The position numbers and the translations under genes are program-made. This document shows, piece by piece, positions 25,716-35,234 of a stretch of DNA of 64,000 nucleotides. How positions within the stretch are numbered: position 1 is the first letter of the stretch; each line of letters starts with the position of its first letter. The stretch is from assembly GCF_000745855.1 (NCBI RefSeq), contig NZ_JQKD01000022.1:1-64000 (forward strand). Direction: 5' to 3'. The DNA is from Xenophilus azovorans DSM 13620. Lineage in GTDB: Bacteria > Pseudomonadota > Gammaproteobacteria > Burkholderiales > Burkholderiaceae_C. The notes beneath the pieces were generated by a model, which saw nothing but the letters and a program-made list of their open reading frames with translations, did not search any database and was not told where the DNA came from.

Positions 25716-26999
25716 ATGCGCGCCGCGCTCTGGCTGCTCGCGCTGTTCGGCATCGCCGCCGCGGTGGCGCTGTTCGCCGGCAACAACCAGGGCACCGTCA
25801 CGCTGTTCTGGCCGCCCACGCGCATCGACCTGTCGCTCAACCTGGTGCTGCTGGCGCTGGGGCTGCTGTTCGTGGTGCTGCACCTGGCGCTGCGCGCGCT
25901 GGCGGCCCTGTTCTCGCTGCCGATCCAGGCGCGGCAGTGGCGCCTGCAGCAGAAGGAGCGGGCGCTGCACGCGGCGCTGCTCGACGCGATGGTGCAACTG
26001 CTGGCCGGCCGCTTCAGCCGCGCGCGCCGGGCGGCGCAGGCGGCCCTGGCGCAGGAGCGCATGCTGGCTGCGCTGGAAGCCCCGCTGCCCCAGGCGCCGC
26101 AGGTGCGCGCCCTGGCCCACCTGCTGGCGGCCGAGGCCGCGCAGTCGCTGCAGGACCAGCCCGGTCGCGACGCGCATCTGCACCAGGCCCTGCAGGAAGG
26201 CGACGACGCCCGCGCCGCGGCCGGCCTGGCGCCCGAGACGCGCGAGGGTGTGCAACTGCGCGCCGCGCGCTGGGCCCTGGAAGACCGCGATCCCGCCGCC
26301 TCGCTGGCCCGGCTGGCCGAACTGCCCCAGGGCGCCCAGCGCCGCACGCTGGCCCTGCGGCTGCGGCTGAAGGCGGCGCGCCAGGCCGGCCGGCCGCAGG
26401 ACGCGCTGGACACCGCACGGCTGCTCGCCAAGCACCGCGCCTTCTCCGCCGGCGCCGCCGCCAGCATCCTGCGCGGCCTGGCCGCCGACCTGATCGGCCA
26501 GGCGCACGACACCGGGCAGTTGCGCCAGGCCTGGGCGCGGCTGGAGCCGGCCGAGCGCGAGATCCCCGAGGTCGCCATCCAGGCGGCGCAGCGCATGATC
26601 GCCCTGGGCGGCGAGCCGGCCACGGCCCGCGCCTGGCTGCTGCCGGTGTGGGAGCGGGCCGTCGCGCAGCCGCGCGCGATGGACGAGGGCTTGCGCATCA
26701 AACTGGCGCGCGCGCTGGAGGCCAGCCTCGACACCGTCGATGCCGACTGGCTGGCGCGCATCGAGGCGGCCCAGCGCGCCGACCCGCGCAACGCCACCCT
26801 CCAGTACCTGGCCGGCATGGCCTGCATGCGCCGCCAGCTCTGGGGCAAGGCGCAGCAACTGCTGGCGCAGGCCGGCACGGCGCTGCAAGACGCCGAACTG
26901 CACCGGCGCGCCTGGTCGGCCCTGGCCGAGTTGGCCGAGATGCAGGGCGACCCGGCGCGGGCCGCCGAGGCCTGGAAGCAGGCCGCCCTCGGCCGCTGA
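25716..26999 (+). CDS. hemY: HemY-family membrane protein with TPR repeats
   Basis: This 427-residue protein has two N-terminal membrane helices (about 3-20 and 39-60) separated by the HemY motif GNNQGTVTLFWPPTRIDLSLN. A long helical, TPR-like cytoplasmic region follows (RFSRARRAAQAAL and several later units, to LAELAEMQGDPARAAEAW). It is the last gene of hemCDXY. The proteobacterial HemY is unrelated to the Bacillus oxidase of the same name; its function is unclear. The start at 25716 follows GAGGGAGA. Confidence 0.92.
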   Translation: MRAALWLLALFGIAAAVALFAGNNQGTVTLFWPPTRIDLSLNLVLLALGLLFVVLHLALRALAALFSLPIQARQWRLQQKERALHAALLDAMVQLLAGRFSRARRAAQAALAQERMLAALEAPLPQAPQVRALAHLLAAEAAQSLQDQPGRDAHLHQALQEGDDARAAAGLAPETREGVQLRAARWALEDRDPAASLARLAELPQGAQRRTLALRLRLKAARQAGRPQDALDTARLLAKHRAFSAGAAASILRGLAADLIGQAHDTGQLRQAWARLEPAEREIPEVAIQAAQRMIALGGEPATARAWLLPVWERAVAQPRAMDEGLRIKLARALEASLDTVDADWLARIEAAQRADPRNATLQYLAGMACMRRQLWGKAQQLLAQAGTALQDAELHRRAWSALAELAEMQGDPARAAEAWKQAALGR

Positions 27000-27123
27000 G
27001 CGCGGCGCCGCGCCCCCGTCCTTTCACTCCTTCCCTCCCCCGAGTTCGCTGCGGCCGCTCACGGCAGCCGCCGCCCGCCTGCACCCGCCGGTATCCCTCA
27101 TTAGTTCTATTTACTTAAAAAAA

Positions 27124-27162
27124 TTGAAACCGGCCGAGCTTGTGGAGTACAGTGTTAACTGT
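27124..27162 (+). promoter_or_regulatory. AT-rich candidate promoter and dyad upstream of wza
   Basis: The 100 bp before wza are strikingly AT-rich for this window. A -35-like TTGAAA (27124-27129) and a -10-like TACAGT (27148-27153) are 18 bp apart, with an A-tract just upstream that could act as an UP element. The dyad ACAGT-gtta-ACTGT (27149-27162) overlaps the -10 and could be an operator. The region 27000-27100 holds no other visible feature. Activity is inferred only. Confidence 0.5.
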
Positions 27163-27201
27163 TTCCAAAAGTATTACTTTCTTCCTTGGTCGAGGCGAAA
27201 A

Positions 27202-28329
27202 GTGAAAAGTAACGCATTACTCGGCTGGCGAAGCGGGCTGCTGGCCATCCTCGTCATCCTGCAGGGCTGTGCGGCCGCACCGGGTTTCAACAGCGTGCCG
27301 GAATCCCTGGCGCCGCCCCCTTCGGCGGACGGCGACCGGCCTGCCGAAGGCGCCGTCACGCCGATCACGCCGGAGCTGATCCTGGCGCAGCGAGCCAGCC
27401 ACCCGAGGACGCTGGGCGACGACGTGCAGCAGTTGCTGGGCACGCCCGCGTCCTACCGCATCGGCCCCGGCGACGTGCTGGGCGTCACCGTGTACGACCA
27501 TCCCGAGCTGACATCCAGCTTCATCCCGCCCACCACGGTGGCCGACCCGGCCAGCATCGCGCCCGCGCCGGGCTTCGTGGTGTCCGAGACCGGCCAGCTG
27601 AGCTTCCCCTACGTCGGGCTGTTCAAGGCCGAGGGCATGACGGTCCAGCAGGTGGAAGACCACCTCAAGAAGAACCTGGCGCGGGTCTACAAGGACCCGC
27701 AGGTCACGGTGCGCATCCAGGCCTTCCGCAGCAAGCGCGTCTTCGTCGAGGGCGAGGTGCGCGCGCCGGGGCTGCAGGTGTTCACCGACATCCCCATGAC
27801 GCTGCCCGAGGCCATCAGCCGCGCCGGCGGCATCCTGCCGGAGGGCGACCGCTCGTCCGTGATGCTCACCCGGGGTGGCAAGAGCACGATCGTGGACATG
27901 GTCGCCCTGGCCCAGACGGGCGTGGACCCGACCCGTATACCGCTGCAAAGCGGCGACATCGTCTACGTGCGCAACCGCGAGGAGCGCAAGGTCATCGTGG
28001 CCGGGGAGGTGCTCAAGCCCTCGGCCGTGCTGATGCGCAACGGCCGGCTGAGCCTGAGCGACGCGCTGGGCGAGGTGGGCGGCGTGGACCTGGCCACGGC
28101 CAACCCGCGCCAGATCTACGTGGTGCGCAACGAGCCGGCGGGCGGGCAGAAGATCTTCCACCTCGACGCCCGCACGCCGTCCTCGCTGGCGCTGGCCGAC
28201 GGCTTCGACCTGGAGCCCAAGGACCTCGTCTACGTCGACCCGGTCGGCCTCGTGCGCTGGAGCCGGATCATCAACCTCATTCTGCCGAGCGCGCAGAGTG
28301 CCAACCTGATCCGTGGCACCTACAGGTAA
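27202..28329 (+). CDS. wza: Wza-type outer-membrane polysaccharide export lipoprotein
   Basis: This protein of about 375 residues probably starts at the GTG at 27202, behind GAGG. The signal peptide ends in the lipobox LQGC, so it is a lipoprotein. It has the Poly_export domain (YRIGPGDVLGVTVYDHPELT, GQLSFPYVGLFKAEGMTVQQ) and two SLBB domains (KRVFVEGEVRAPG, RKVIVAGEVLKPS), and ends in a helix like the Wza pore helix. It forms the outer-membrane channel for capsule or exopolysaccharide and works with the Wzc co-polymerase encoded 15 bp downstream. No polymerase or glycosyltransferase cluster is adjacent. Confidence 0.92.
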   Translation: MKSNALLGWRSGLLAILVILQGCAAAPGFNSVPESLAPPPSADGDRPAEGAVTPITPELILAQRASHPRTLGDDVQQLLGTPASYRIGPGDVLGVTVYDHPELTSSFIPPTTVADPASIAPAPGFVVSETGQLSFPYVGLFKAEGMTVQQVEDHLKKNLARVYKDPQVTVRIQAFRSKRVFVEGEVRAPGLQVFTDIPMTLPEAISRAGGILPEGDRSSVMLTRGGKSTIVDMVALAQTGVDPTRIPLQSGDIVYVRNREERKVIVAGEVLKPSAVLMRNGRLSLSDALGEVGGVDLATANPRQIYVVRNEPAGGQKIFHLDARTPSSLALADGFDLEPKDLVYVDPVGLVRWSRIINLILPSAQSANLIRGTYR

Positions 28330-28344
28330 GCAGGAGTCGTGGCC

Positions 28345-30615
28345 ATGAGTTCCACCTTCAACACCCCCTCCACGGTCGTTCCCGTCACGCTGCAGCCGGT
28401 GGATTCGCCCTCCGACGAGCCGCTGCACGTGGGCCAGCTGCTGGACGTCTTCGTCTCCAACCGCGGGCTGATCGTCGGCATCGTGCTGGCCAGCCTGCTG
28501 GCGGGGCTGGCCGTGGTGACCTTCTCCAAGAAGACCTACGAGACCAACATCCTGGTGCAGGTCGAGGACTCCGAGAGCAGCTCGGCGACCAAGAGCTTCC
28601 TGGGCGAGGCGTCGGCGCTGTTCGACGTGAAGACGCCCACCAGCGCCGAGGTCGAGATCATTCGCTCGCGCGCCATCCTGGGCAAGGCCGTGGACGCCAC
28701 CCGGCTCGACCTGGTGGCCGAGCCGCGGCTGGTGCCGCTGGTGGGCAACTGGCTGGCCGAGCGGGCGACGGGACTGTCGAAGCCGGGCATCTTCGGCCTG
28801 GGCGGCTATGTGTCCGGCAAGGAGTCGATCAGCGTGGCCCGCTTCGACGTGCCGCCCGCCCTGGAGGGCGAGCCCTTCGTGCTGACGGCCGGCGAGGACG
28901 GCGCCTACGCACTGCGCGCCGAGGGCATCGACGAGGTGATCGGCCGGGTCGGCCAGCCGCTGACCGTGTCCACCCCGGACGGCAGGCTGGAGCTGGAGGT
29001 CACGGCGCTGGCCGGCCTGCCCGGCGCCGAGTTCAGGCTGGTGCGCCACCGGCGGCTCGACACCGTCAACGGGCTGCAGCGCAGCCTGACGCTGCAGGAG
29101 CGGGGCAAGCAGTCGGGCGTCATCGACGTGTCGCTGCAGGGCACCGACCCGGCGCGCATCGCCCAGGTGCTCAACGCCATCGCGGCACAGTACGTGCGCC
29201 AGAACGTCGAGCGCAAGGCCGAGGAGGCGCAGAAGACCCTGTCCTTCCTGGATTCGCAACTGCCGGTCTTCAAGCGGCAGCTGGAGGAGTCCGAGGAGAT
29301 CTACAAGCGCTACCGCAACCAGCGCGGCACCGTGGCCCTGGAGGAAGAGGCCAAGCTGATCCTGGAAACCGTGGTCGAGCGCCAGACCAAGCTGCTGGAA
29401 GCCCAGCAGAAGCGCCGGGAGATGGAGTCGAGGTTCACCAGCCAGCACCCGCAGATGCAGATGCTGGACGCGCAGATCGCCGCGCTGCAGGCCGACATCG
29501 GCGGCATCCAGACCCGCATCAAGGCGCTGCCCGGCATCCAGCAGGACGCCGTGCGCATGGAGCGCGACGTGAAGGTCAACACCAGCCTGTACCAGTCGCT
29601 GCTGAGCCAGGCGCTGCAGCTGCGGCTGGTCAAGGAGGGCAAGGTCGGCAACGCGCGCCTGCTGGACACGGCGCCGGTGCCGATCAAGCCCATCAAGCCC
29701 CGCAAGCCGCTGATCCTCGCGCTGGCGCTGTTCACCGGCCTGCTGCTGGGCAGCATCGCCGCCTTCGTGCGCAACGCGCTGGTGGAGCAGCGCATCAAGG
29801 ACCCGGACGAGCTGGAGGACCACATCGGCCTGCCGGTGTTCTCCACCATCCCCCACAGCGCGCTGCAGACCAGCGTGGCGACCCGGCGCCTGACCGGCCC
29901 CACGGGGGCGCGGCTGGTGGCGCTGGAGATGCCGGAGGACCCGGCCGTCGAGAGCCTGCGCACCCTGCGCACCGCCATGCAGTTCGCGATGCTGGGCGCC
30001 TCCAACAACCGCGTGCTGATGACCAGCCCGGCGCCCGGCGCGGGCCAGAGCTTCGTGGCCGCCAACTTCGCCACCCTCATGGCCATGGCCGGCAAGCGCA
30101 CGCTGCTGATCGACGCCGACCTGCGCCGCGGCCACATGCACCAGTACTTCGGCCTGCAGCGCCACGGCGGCCTGTCGGAGCTGATCGCCGGCAGCCTGAC
30201 GATCCAGCAGACGGTGCACCGGCACGTGGTGGACCAGCTGGACTTCCTGGCTACCGGCCAGCTGCCGCCGAACCCGGCGGAGCTGCTCACCTCCTCCGCC
30301 TTCAAGGAGGTGATGGAGCGGCTGTCGGAGCTGTACGACCTGGTCATCATCGACAGCCCGCCGGTGCTGGTCGCCTCGGACACCGCCACCATCGCCTCGC
30401 ATTCGGGCACGGTGCTCATCGTGGCACGCGCCGGCGTGTCCACCATGGGCGAACTGCGCGAGAGCACGCGCCGGCTCTCGCTGAGCGGCAAGTCCGCCAC
30501 CGGCGTGCTGCTGAACGCGGTCGAGGTGAAGAAGGGCAGCTTCGGCAACTACAAGTACGGCCGCTACCGCTACACCAACTACAACTACGAGAGCATCCTG
30601 CCCGACGAGCAGTGA
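28345..30615 (+). CDS. wzc: Wzc-type polysaccharide co-polymerase with altered BY-kinase
   Basis: This 756-residue inner-membrane protein has a Wzz domain, with membrane helices near residues 35-55 and 455-475 around a large periplasmic coiled-coil part, and a C-terminal bacterial tyrosine-kinase domain. Walker A' (LLIDADLRRG) and Walker B (LVIIDSPP) are intact, and the tail carries a tyrosine cluster (YKYGRYRYTNYNYE). The Walker A region reads SPAPGAGQS with Gln568 where BY-kinases have Lys, so ATP use is doubtful. The ATG at 28345 is placed 8 bp after AGGAG and is preferred over the GTG at 28339. It should set chain length together with the adjacent Wza. Confidence 0.92.
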   Translation: MSSTFNTPSTVVPVTLQPVDSPSDEPLHVGQLLDVFVSNRGLIVGIVLASLLAGLAVVTFSKKTYETNILVQVEDSESSSATKSFLGEASALFDVKTPTSAEVEIIRSRAILGKAVDATRLDLVAEPRLVPLVGNWLAERATGLSKPGIFGLGGYVSGKESISVARFDVPPALEGEPFVLTAGEDGAYALRAEGIDEVIGRVGQPLTVSTPDGRLELEVTALAGLPGAEFRLVRHRRLDTVNGLQRSLTLQERGKQSGVIDVSLQGTDPARIAQVLNAIAAQYVRQNVERKAEEAQKTLSFLDSQLPVFKRQLEESEEIYKRYRNQRGTVALEEEAKLILETVVERQTKLLEAQQKRREMESRFTSQHPQMQMLDAQIAALQADIGGIQTRIKALPGIQQDAVRMERDVKVNTSLYQSLLSQALQLRLVKEGKVGNARLLDTAPVPIKPIKPRKPLILALALFTGLLLGSIAAFVRNALVEQRIKDPDELEDHIGLPVFSTIPHSALQTSVATRRLTGPTGARLVALEMPEDPAVESLRTLRTAMQFAMLGASNNRVLMTSPAPGAGQSFVAANFATLMAMAGKRTLLIDADLRRGHMHQYFGLQRHGGLSELIAGSLTIQQTVHRHVVDQLDFLATGQLPPNPAELLTSSAFKEVMERLSELYDLVIIDSPPVLVASDTATIASHSGTVLIVARAGVSTMGELRESTRRLSLSGKSATGVLLNAVEVKKGSFGNYKYGRYRYTNYNYESILPDEQ

Positions 30616-30649
30616 TGCCGCGGGGCCGGTGCGCCCCGGCCCTCACGTG

Positions 30650-30687
30650 ACAACGCCCACCCCGTCCGATGACGAGGTGGGCGTTGT
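30650..30687. terminator. Hairpin between convergent wzc and rne
   Basis: A perfect 12-base inverted repeat, ACAACGCCCACC and its complement, encloses a 14-base loop. It lies 34 bp after the wzc stop and 34 bp after the rne stop on the other strand, so it could end transcription in both directions. Neither side has a real T-tract, so intrinsic termination may be weak. Confidence 0.6.
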
Positions 30688-30721
30688 GCTTTGAGGGGCC
30701 GCGGCGGCGCCGCGCCGCCGG

Positions 30722-33631
30722 TCAGGTGCTGGCCGCGCCCGACGATGCCTCGAAGGGCAGGACCACGCCGGCCAGGTCCTTGCGCGTCTCGACCAGGACC
30801 AGCGGGCCGTCGTCCAGCACCGGCAGCGGCGGGCGCTCGCGCGGCACGTGGACCGGGCGGGGCTCGGCCGCGATCGCGGCGCGCACTTCCGCCACGCGCT
30901 GCGCGTTCGAGTTCACCCAGATCAGGCCGGCGTCCTGCGCCACGCCTTCCAGCGTGGTGGTGGGCAGCTCGAACGGCGCGACGCGCGGCAGCGGGGCGCG
31001 CTGCGATCCCGACGACGCGGCGGGCGCCGCTGCGGCCACGGGCGCAGGCTCGGCCTGCGCAGCGGCGGCGGCAGGTGCCGACACCGGCAGTGCGTCGGGC
31101 TCCGCAGCAGGGGCCGGGCCACGGCCGGATGCCTCGCGGAAGTCGTCGCGGCCTTCGCGGCCGTCGCGGCCGTCTCGGCGGTCACGGCCGTAGCGGTCGC
31201 GCGAGCGGCCCCGCCGTTCCTCGCCCTCGGCACGGGGTGCACGCTGTTCGGCCTCCGCACCCTCTGCGGTCACCGGTGCAGCGCTGCGGTCCGCTTCCTC
31301 GGTCGGACCGGCACCTTCGGGTCGTGCCCGCTCGGAGCCGCCCCGGCGTTCGCGGCGCTCCTCGCCATTGCGGCGCGGCGCGTCGGCGGACCGGCCTGCC
31401 GCCGCCTCGCCCTGCTCGCCGGCCGTGCGGTTCTCGCGCGCTGCCTCGCCGCCGCGGGCCTCGCCCGGCTGCCGCTCGCGCCGCTCGCCGCGGCTGCGCG
31501 GCGGGCGGGCTTCCCCTTCGGCGCCGGTGCGCGGTGCGTCGGCCGAAGCCGTCGCCAGGCCGGCGTCCTCGGTGCCCGGGCGGGCGTCGGCATCGCGGCG
31601 GCCCCGGCTGCGGCCGCCGTTGCCGCCCTGCTGGCGCTCGGCGTCGCGGGCCTCGCGGCCGGATTCGCCCCGTTCGCCGCGCTCGCCGCGGCGCTCTCCG
31701 CCACCGTTGCGCCGCTCGCCGTCGCGCCGCTCGCCCGAGCGGGCGCCGCCACGGCCTTCGCCGTCACGGTCGCGCGAGCGTCCGCCGCGGCGTCCGTCGC
31801 CGCCGCGGCCTTCGCGCGACTGCTGCGTCTTCGCCGGCTCGGCCGGCGCAGCGACGGGCGCCGCTGCCGGCGCCTCGGCGGGCGCACCGCCGAAGAGGCC
31901 CTTGAGCCAGGCGAAGAAGCCGCCTTCGGCCGGCGCCCGGGCTGCTGCCGCGACCGGCGCGGCGGCCACGGGTGCCGGGGCTGCCGGCGCGGGCGCCACC
32001 GCCTCGCGCGGCGGCACCACCGGTGCCGGCGCATCCGGCAGCACGCCCTTGATCACCGGCGTCTGCTTGTTGGTGGGCTCCTGCGAGCGGCGCGTCACGC
32101 GCGTCGGGTCCTCGAACTCGTCGGCCATGCTGTAGCTGGCGCGCAGTTGGTCCAGGCGGGCGTCGTCGTGCTTGAGGCGCTCCAGCCTGTAGTTGGGCGT
32201 CTCCAGCGTCTTGTTCGGGATCATCAGCACGTTCACGCGCTGCTTGATTTCGATCTTGGCGATCTCGGTGCGCTTCTCGTTGAGCAGGAAGGAGGCCACC
32301 TCCACCGGCACCTGCACGTGCACGGCGGCGGTGTTGTCCTTCATGGACTCCTCCTGGATGATGCGCAGGATCTGCAGCGCGCTCGACTCCGTGTCGCGGA
32401 TGTGGCCGGAGCCGCCGCAGCGCGGGCAGGGGATGGAGGCGCCCTCGCTCAGCGCCGGCTTCAAGCGCTGGCGGCTCATCTCCATCAGGCCGAACTTGCT
32501 GATCGAGCCGAACTGCACGCGGGCGCGGTCCTGGCGCAGCGCGTCGCGCAGGCGGTTCTCGACCTCGCGGCGGTTCTTCGACTCGTCCATGTCGATGAAG
32601 TCGATGACGATCAGGCCGCCCAGGTCGCGCAGGCGCATCTGGCGGGCCACCTCGTCGGCGGCCTCGAGGTTGGTGCGGGTGGCGGTCTCCTCGATGTCGC
32701 CGCCCTTGATGGCGCGCGCCGAGTTGACGTCGATCGACACCAGCGCCTCGGTGTGGTCGATCACGATGGCGCCGCCGCTGGGCAGCTGCACCGTGCGGGC
32801 GTAGGCCGACTCGATCTGGTGCTCGATCTGGAAGCGGCTGAACAGCGCCGCGTCGTCGCGGTAGCGCTTCACGCGGGCGGCATGCTCGGGCATGACGTGC
32901 GCCATGAACTGCTGCGCCTGCTCGTAGATGTCGTCGGTGTCGATCAGGATGTCGCCGATGTCGTGGTTGAAGTAGTCGCGGATCGCGCGGATCACCAGCG
33001 ACGACTCCTGGTAGATCAGGAAGGCGCCGCGGGCGCCCTTGGCGGCGCCGTCGATGGCGCTCCACAGCTTGAGCAGGTAGTTCAGGTCCCACTGTAGCTC
33101 GGGCGCGGTGCGGCCGATGCCCGCGGTGCGCGCGATGATGCTCATGCCCTTGGGGTATTCGAGCTGGTCCATCGCCTCCTTCAGCTCGGCGCGGTCCTCG
33201 CCCTCGATGCGCCGGCTGACGCCGCCGCCGCGCGGGTTGTTGGGCATCAGCACGACGTAGCGGCCGGCCAGGCTGATGAAGGTGGTCAGCGCCGCGCCCT
33301 TGTTGCCGCGCTCTTCCTTCTCGACCTGGACGATCAGCTCCTGGCCTTCCTTGATCGCGTCCTGGATCCGGGCCTGGCTGGCCGAGACGCCTTCGGCGAA
33401 GTACTGCCTGGAGATTTCCTTGAAGGGCAGGAAGCCGTGGCGGTCCTCGCCGTAGTCGACGAAGCAGGCCTCCAGGCTGGGCTCGACGCGGGTGACGACG
33501 GCCTTGTAGATGTTGCCCTTGCGCTGCTCGCGCCCTTCGATCTCGATTTCGTAGTCGAGGAGCTTCTGCCCGTCGACGATGGCCAGGCGGCGCTCTTCGG
33601 CCTGCGTGGCGTTGATCAGCATCCGTTTCAT
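30722..33631 (-). CDS. rne: Ribonuclease E
   Basis: This 969-residue endoribonuclease is the scaffold of the RNA degradosome. The N-terminal catalytic half has the S1 domain (about 35-120), the 5'-sensor region, catalytic Asp301 (VSIDVNSAR) and Asp344 (IVIDFIDMD), and the zinc-link Cys402/Cys405 (CPRCGGSG). From about 520 on it is disordered: first Ala/Pro-rich with an amphipathic [11 protein letters not shown] membrane-anchor-like helix, then a long Arg/Gly/Glu-rich RNA-binding stretch, ending in a short conserved tail with LIWVNSN. A ribosome site AAAGGA precedes the start. The 5' region is long and probably regulatory. Confidence 0.96.
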   Translation of the reverse strand: MKRMLINATQAEERRLAIVDGQKLLDYEIEIEGREQRKGNIYKAVVTRVEPSLEACFVDYGEDRHGFLPFKEISRQYFAEGVSASQARIQDAIKEGQELIVQVEKEERGNKGAALTTFISLAGRYVVLMPNNPRGGGVSRRIEGEDRAELKEAMDQLEYPKGMSIIARTAGIGRTAPELQWDLNYLLKLWSAIDGAAKGARGAFLIYQESSLVIRAIRDYFNHDIGDILIDTDDIYEQAQQFMAHVMPEHAARVKRYRDDAALFSRFQIEHQIESAYARTVQLPSGGAIVIDHTEALVSIDVNSARAIKGGDIEETATRTNLEAADEVARQMRLRDLGGLIVIDFIDMDESKNRREVENRLRDALRQDRARVQFGSISKFGLMEMSRQRLKPALSEGASIPCPRCGGSGHIRDTESSALQILRIIQEESMKDNTAAVHVQVPVEVASFLLNEKRTEIAKIEIKQRVNVLMIPNKTLETPNYRLERLKHDDARLDQLRASYSMADEFEDPTRVTRRSQEPTNKQTPVIKGVLPDAPAPVVPPREAVAPAPAAPAPVAAAPVAAAARAPAEGGFFAWLKGLFGGAPAEAPAAAPVAAPAEPAKTQQSREGRGGDGRRGGRSRDRDGEGRGGARSGERRDGERRNGGGERRGERGERGESGREARDAERQQGGNGGRSRGRRDADARPGTEDAGLATASADAPRTGAEGEARPPRSRGERRERQPGEARGGEAARENRTAGEQGEAAAGRSADAPRRNGEERRERRGGSERARPEGAGPTEEADRSAAPVTAEGAEAEQRAPRAEGEERRGRSRDRYGRDRRDGRDGREGRDDFREASGRGPAPAAEPDALPVSAPAAAAAQAEPAPVAAAAPAASSGSQRAPLPRVAPFELPTTTLEGVAQDAGLIWVNSNAQRVAEVRAAIAAEPRPVHVPRERPPLPVLDDGPLVLVETRKDLAGVVLPFEASSGAAST

Positions 33632-34178
33632 GGGAGTGCGTGTCCTTTGTTGTTCGTTGTCTCTCGATGGTCCCGGAGGACCTTCGATGCACGGAGGACG
33701 ACGCGGCGAAACGGGCGGAACGACCGGTGCGCACCAGGCTGCCGACAGGGGAGAGGGGGCGCCGGGCCCACCCTCCGGGTCAGTTCGGCAGCAACCGGGG
33801 CGGTGGGGGCGCGAGGATGGGCGCGAGGCCGATCAGGCGCTGCGAAGCCACCTTCTCGATGGCCTGGGGCGCAGCAGTGACGGGCGCTGCGGGCGATTCA
33901 ATGCCGGAGGGCGCTGGCATCAGCCAGCGCAGGCACCATTGAACAAGCCACATCAGCACCGGGGCACTCGTCTCGATCCGCCGGCCGGCACCTGCTGCAT
34001 TCGATTGCGGGGCGCCGGCTGGCATGTATTCCGTTGGGGGTTTCGTCGGCGTCGGCCTCATTGCCTTGCCTGGGATGCCGCGAGGGGCAAGCCATGCGCC
34101 GCAGCGGCATCGACCTGCCAGGCGATGGGTGGGTGCTCTAAACTTCCCGTTCAATCAAGCACTTGCACGATCGCGCTG
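33632..34178 (-). promoter_or_regulatory. rne 5' leader region and divergent promoter area (no gene seen)
   Basis: These 547 bp separate rne from divergent rluC and hold no convincing gene. On the minus strand a perfect TATAAT (34193-34188) lies just inside the rluC start and would give rne a leader of about 550 nt. The leader contains hairpins, the clearest being GCGCTGGC-atca-GCCAGCGC (33911-33930). RNase E of E. coli controls its own message through hairpins in a long leader; a like role here is inferred. On the + strand TTGCAC (34163) and CATTAT (34187) are 18 bp apart and may serve rluC. Confidence 0.5.
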
Positions 34179-35234
34179 GTGAAAAACATTATAGGTGCGA
34201 AGCCGGCCGGCCGGTCTGCCGCGCCGCCGGCCGCGGCGGCGCAGCAGGTGCGCTTTCTCACGGTGGACGAGGAATCGGCCGGCCAGCGGCTGGACAACTA
34301 CCTCTTCCGCCACCTCAAGGGCGTGCCCAAGACGCACGTGTACCGCGTCATCCGCTCCGGCGAGGTGCGGCTGAACAAGGGCCGCGCCCAGGCGGACGCG
34401 CGCGTCGCCCCCGGAGACGTGGTCCGCTTGCCGCCGCTGCGCGTGGCCGAGCCGGCCGCCGCGCCGCCCGCGCCGGCGCGCGCCTTCGACCTGCTGTACG
34501 AGGACGAGGCCCTGATCGCCGTGAACAAGCCCGCCGGCGTGGCGGTGCACGGCGGCAGCGGCGTGAGCTTCGGCGTCATCGAGCAGCTGCGCGCCGCGCG
34601 GCCGCAGGCGCGCTTCCTGGAACTGGTGCACCGGCTGGACCGCGACACCTCCGGCGTGCTGCTGGTGGCCAAGAAGCGCAGCGCCCTCACGGCGCTGCAG
34701 GCGCAGTTCCGCGGCCGCGAGACCGGCAAGACCTACCTGGCGCTGGTGGAGGGCGACTGGCCGGCCCGGCTGAAGGTGATCGACGCACCGCTGGCCCGCT
34801 ACCTGCTGGCGCCCACGCCCGGCCAGGCCGAGGGCGAACGGCGCGTGAAGGTGGTGCCGAAGGACCATCCCGACGCGATGCGCGCCCTGACGCTGGTGCG
34901 GGTGCTGGCGCGCCTCACGCTGCCGGGCGACGCCGCGCCGATGACCCTGCTGGCGGTGACGATCAAGACCGGCCGCACGCACCAGATCCGCGTGCACCTG
35001 GCCTCTTCCGGGCACCCGATCGCCGGCGACGACAAGTACGGCGACGCCGAGCGCCGCCGCGCGCTGGCGCGCCTGGGCCTGAAACGCATGTTCCTGCACG
35101 CCTGGCGCCTGTCCTTCGACCATCCCGCCAGCGGTGAGCCGGTCGCCCTGCAGGCGCCGCTGCCGCCGGAACTGGCCGACCTGCTGCCGACGCCGGCCCG
35201 CGCTACCCTTGAGACGAATGACGAACCCCACTGA
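34179..35234 (+). CDS. rluC: 23S rRNA pseudouridine synthase RluC
   Basis: This is a protein of about 351 residues. An S4 RNA-binding domain (AGQRLDNYLFRHLKGVPKTH, VIRSGEVRLNKGRA) is followed by the RluA-type catalytic domain with the active-site Asp in HRLDRDTSGVLLVAKK and the late GRTHQIRVHLAS motif. It modifies uridines in 23S rRNA. A GTG at 34179 is used; a later GTG near 34249 (before RFLTVDEES) is also possible, because a promoter-like -10 on the + strand overlaps the first codons. The end overlaps the phosphatase gene by 17 bp. Confidence 0.93.
   Translation: MKNIIGAKPAGRSAAPPAAAAQQVRFLTVDEESAGQRLDNYLFRHLKGVPKTHVYRVIRSGEVRLNKGRAQADARVAPGDVVRLPPLRVAEPAAAPPAPARAFDLLYEDEALIAVNKPAGVAVHGGSGVSFGVIEQLRAARPQARFLELVHRLDRDTSGVLLVAKKRSALTALQAQFRGRETGKTYLALVEGDWPARLKVIDAPLARYLLAPTPGQAEGERRVKVVPKDHPDAMRALTLVRVLARLTLPGDAAPMTLLAVTIKTGRTHQIRVHLASSGHPIAGDDKYGDAERRRALARLGLKRMFLHAWRLSFDHPASGEPVALQAPLPPELADLLPTPARATLETNDEPH

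Noticed and set aside
28339-28347. GTG at 28339 as the wzc start
   Set aside because: The AGGAG lies only 2 bp before it; the ATG at 28345 has normal 8-bp spacing.
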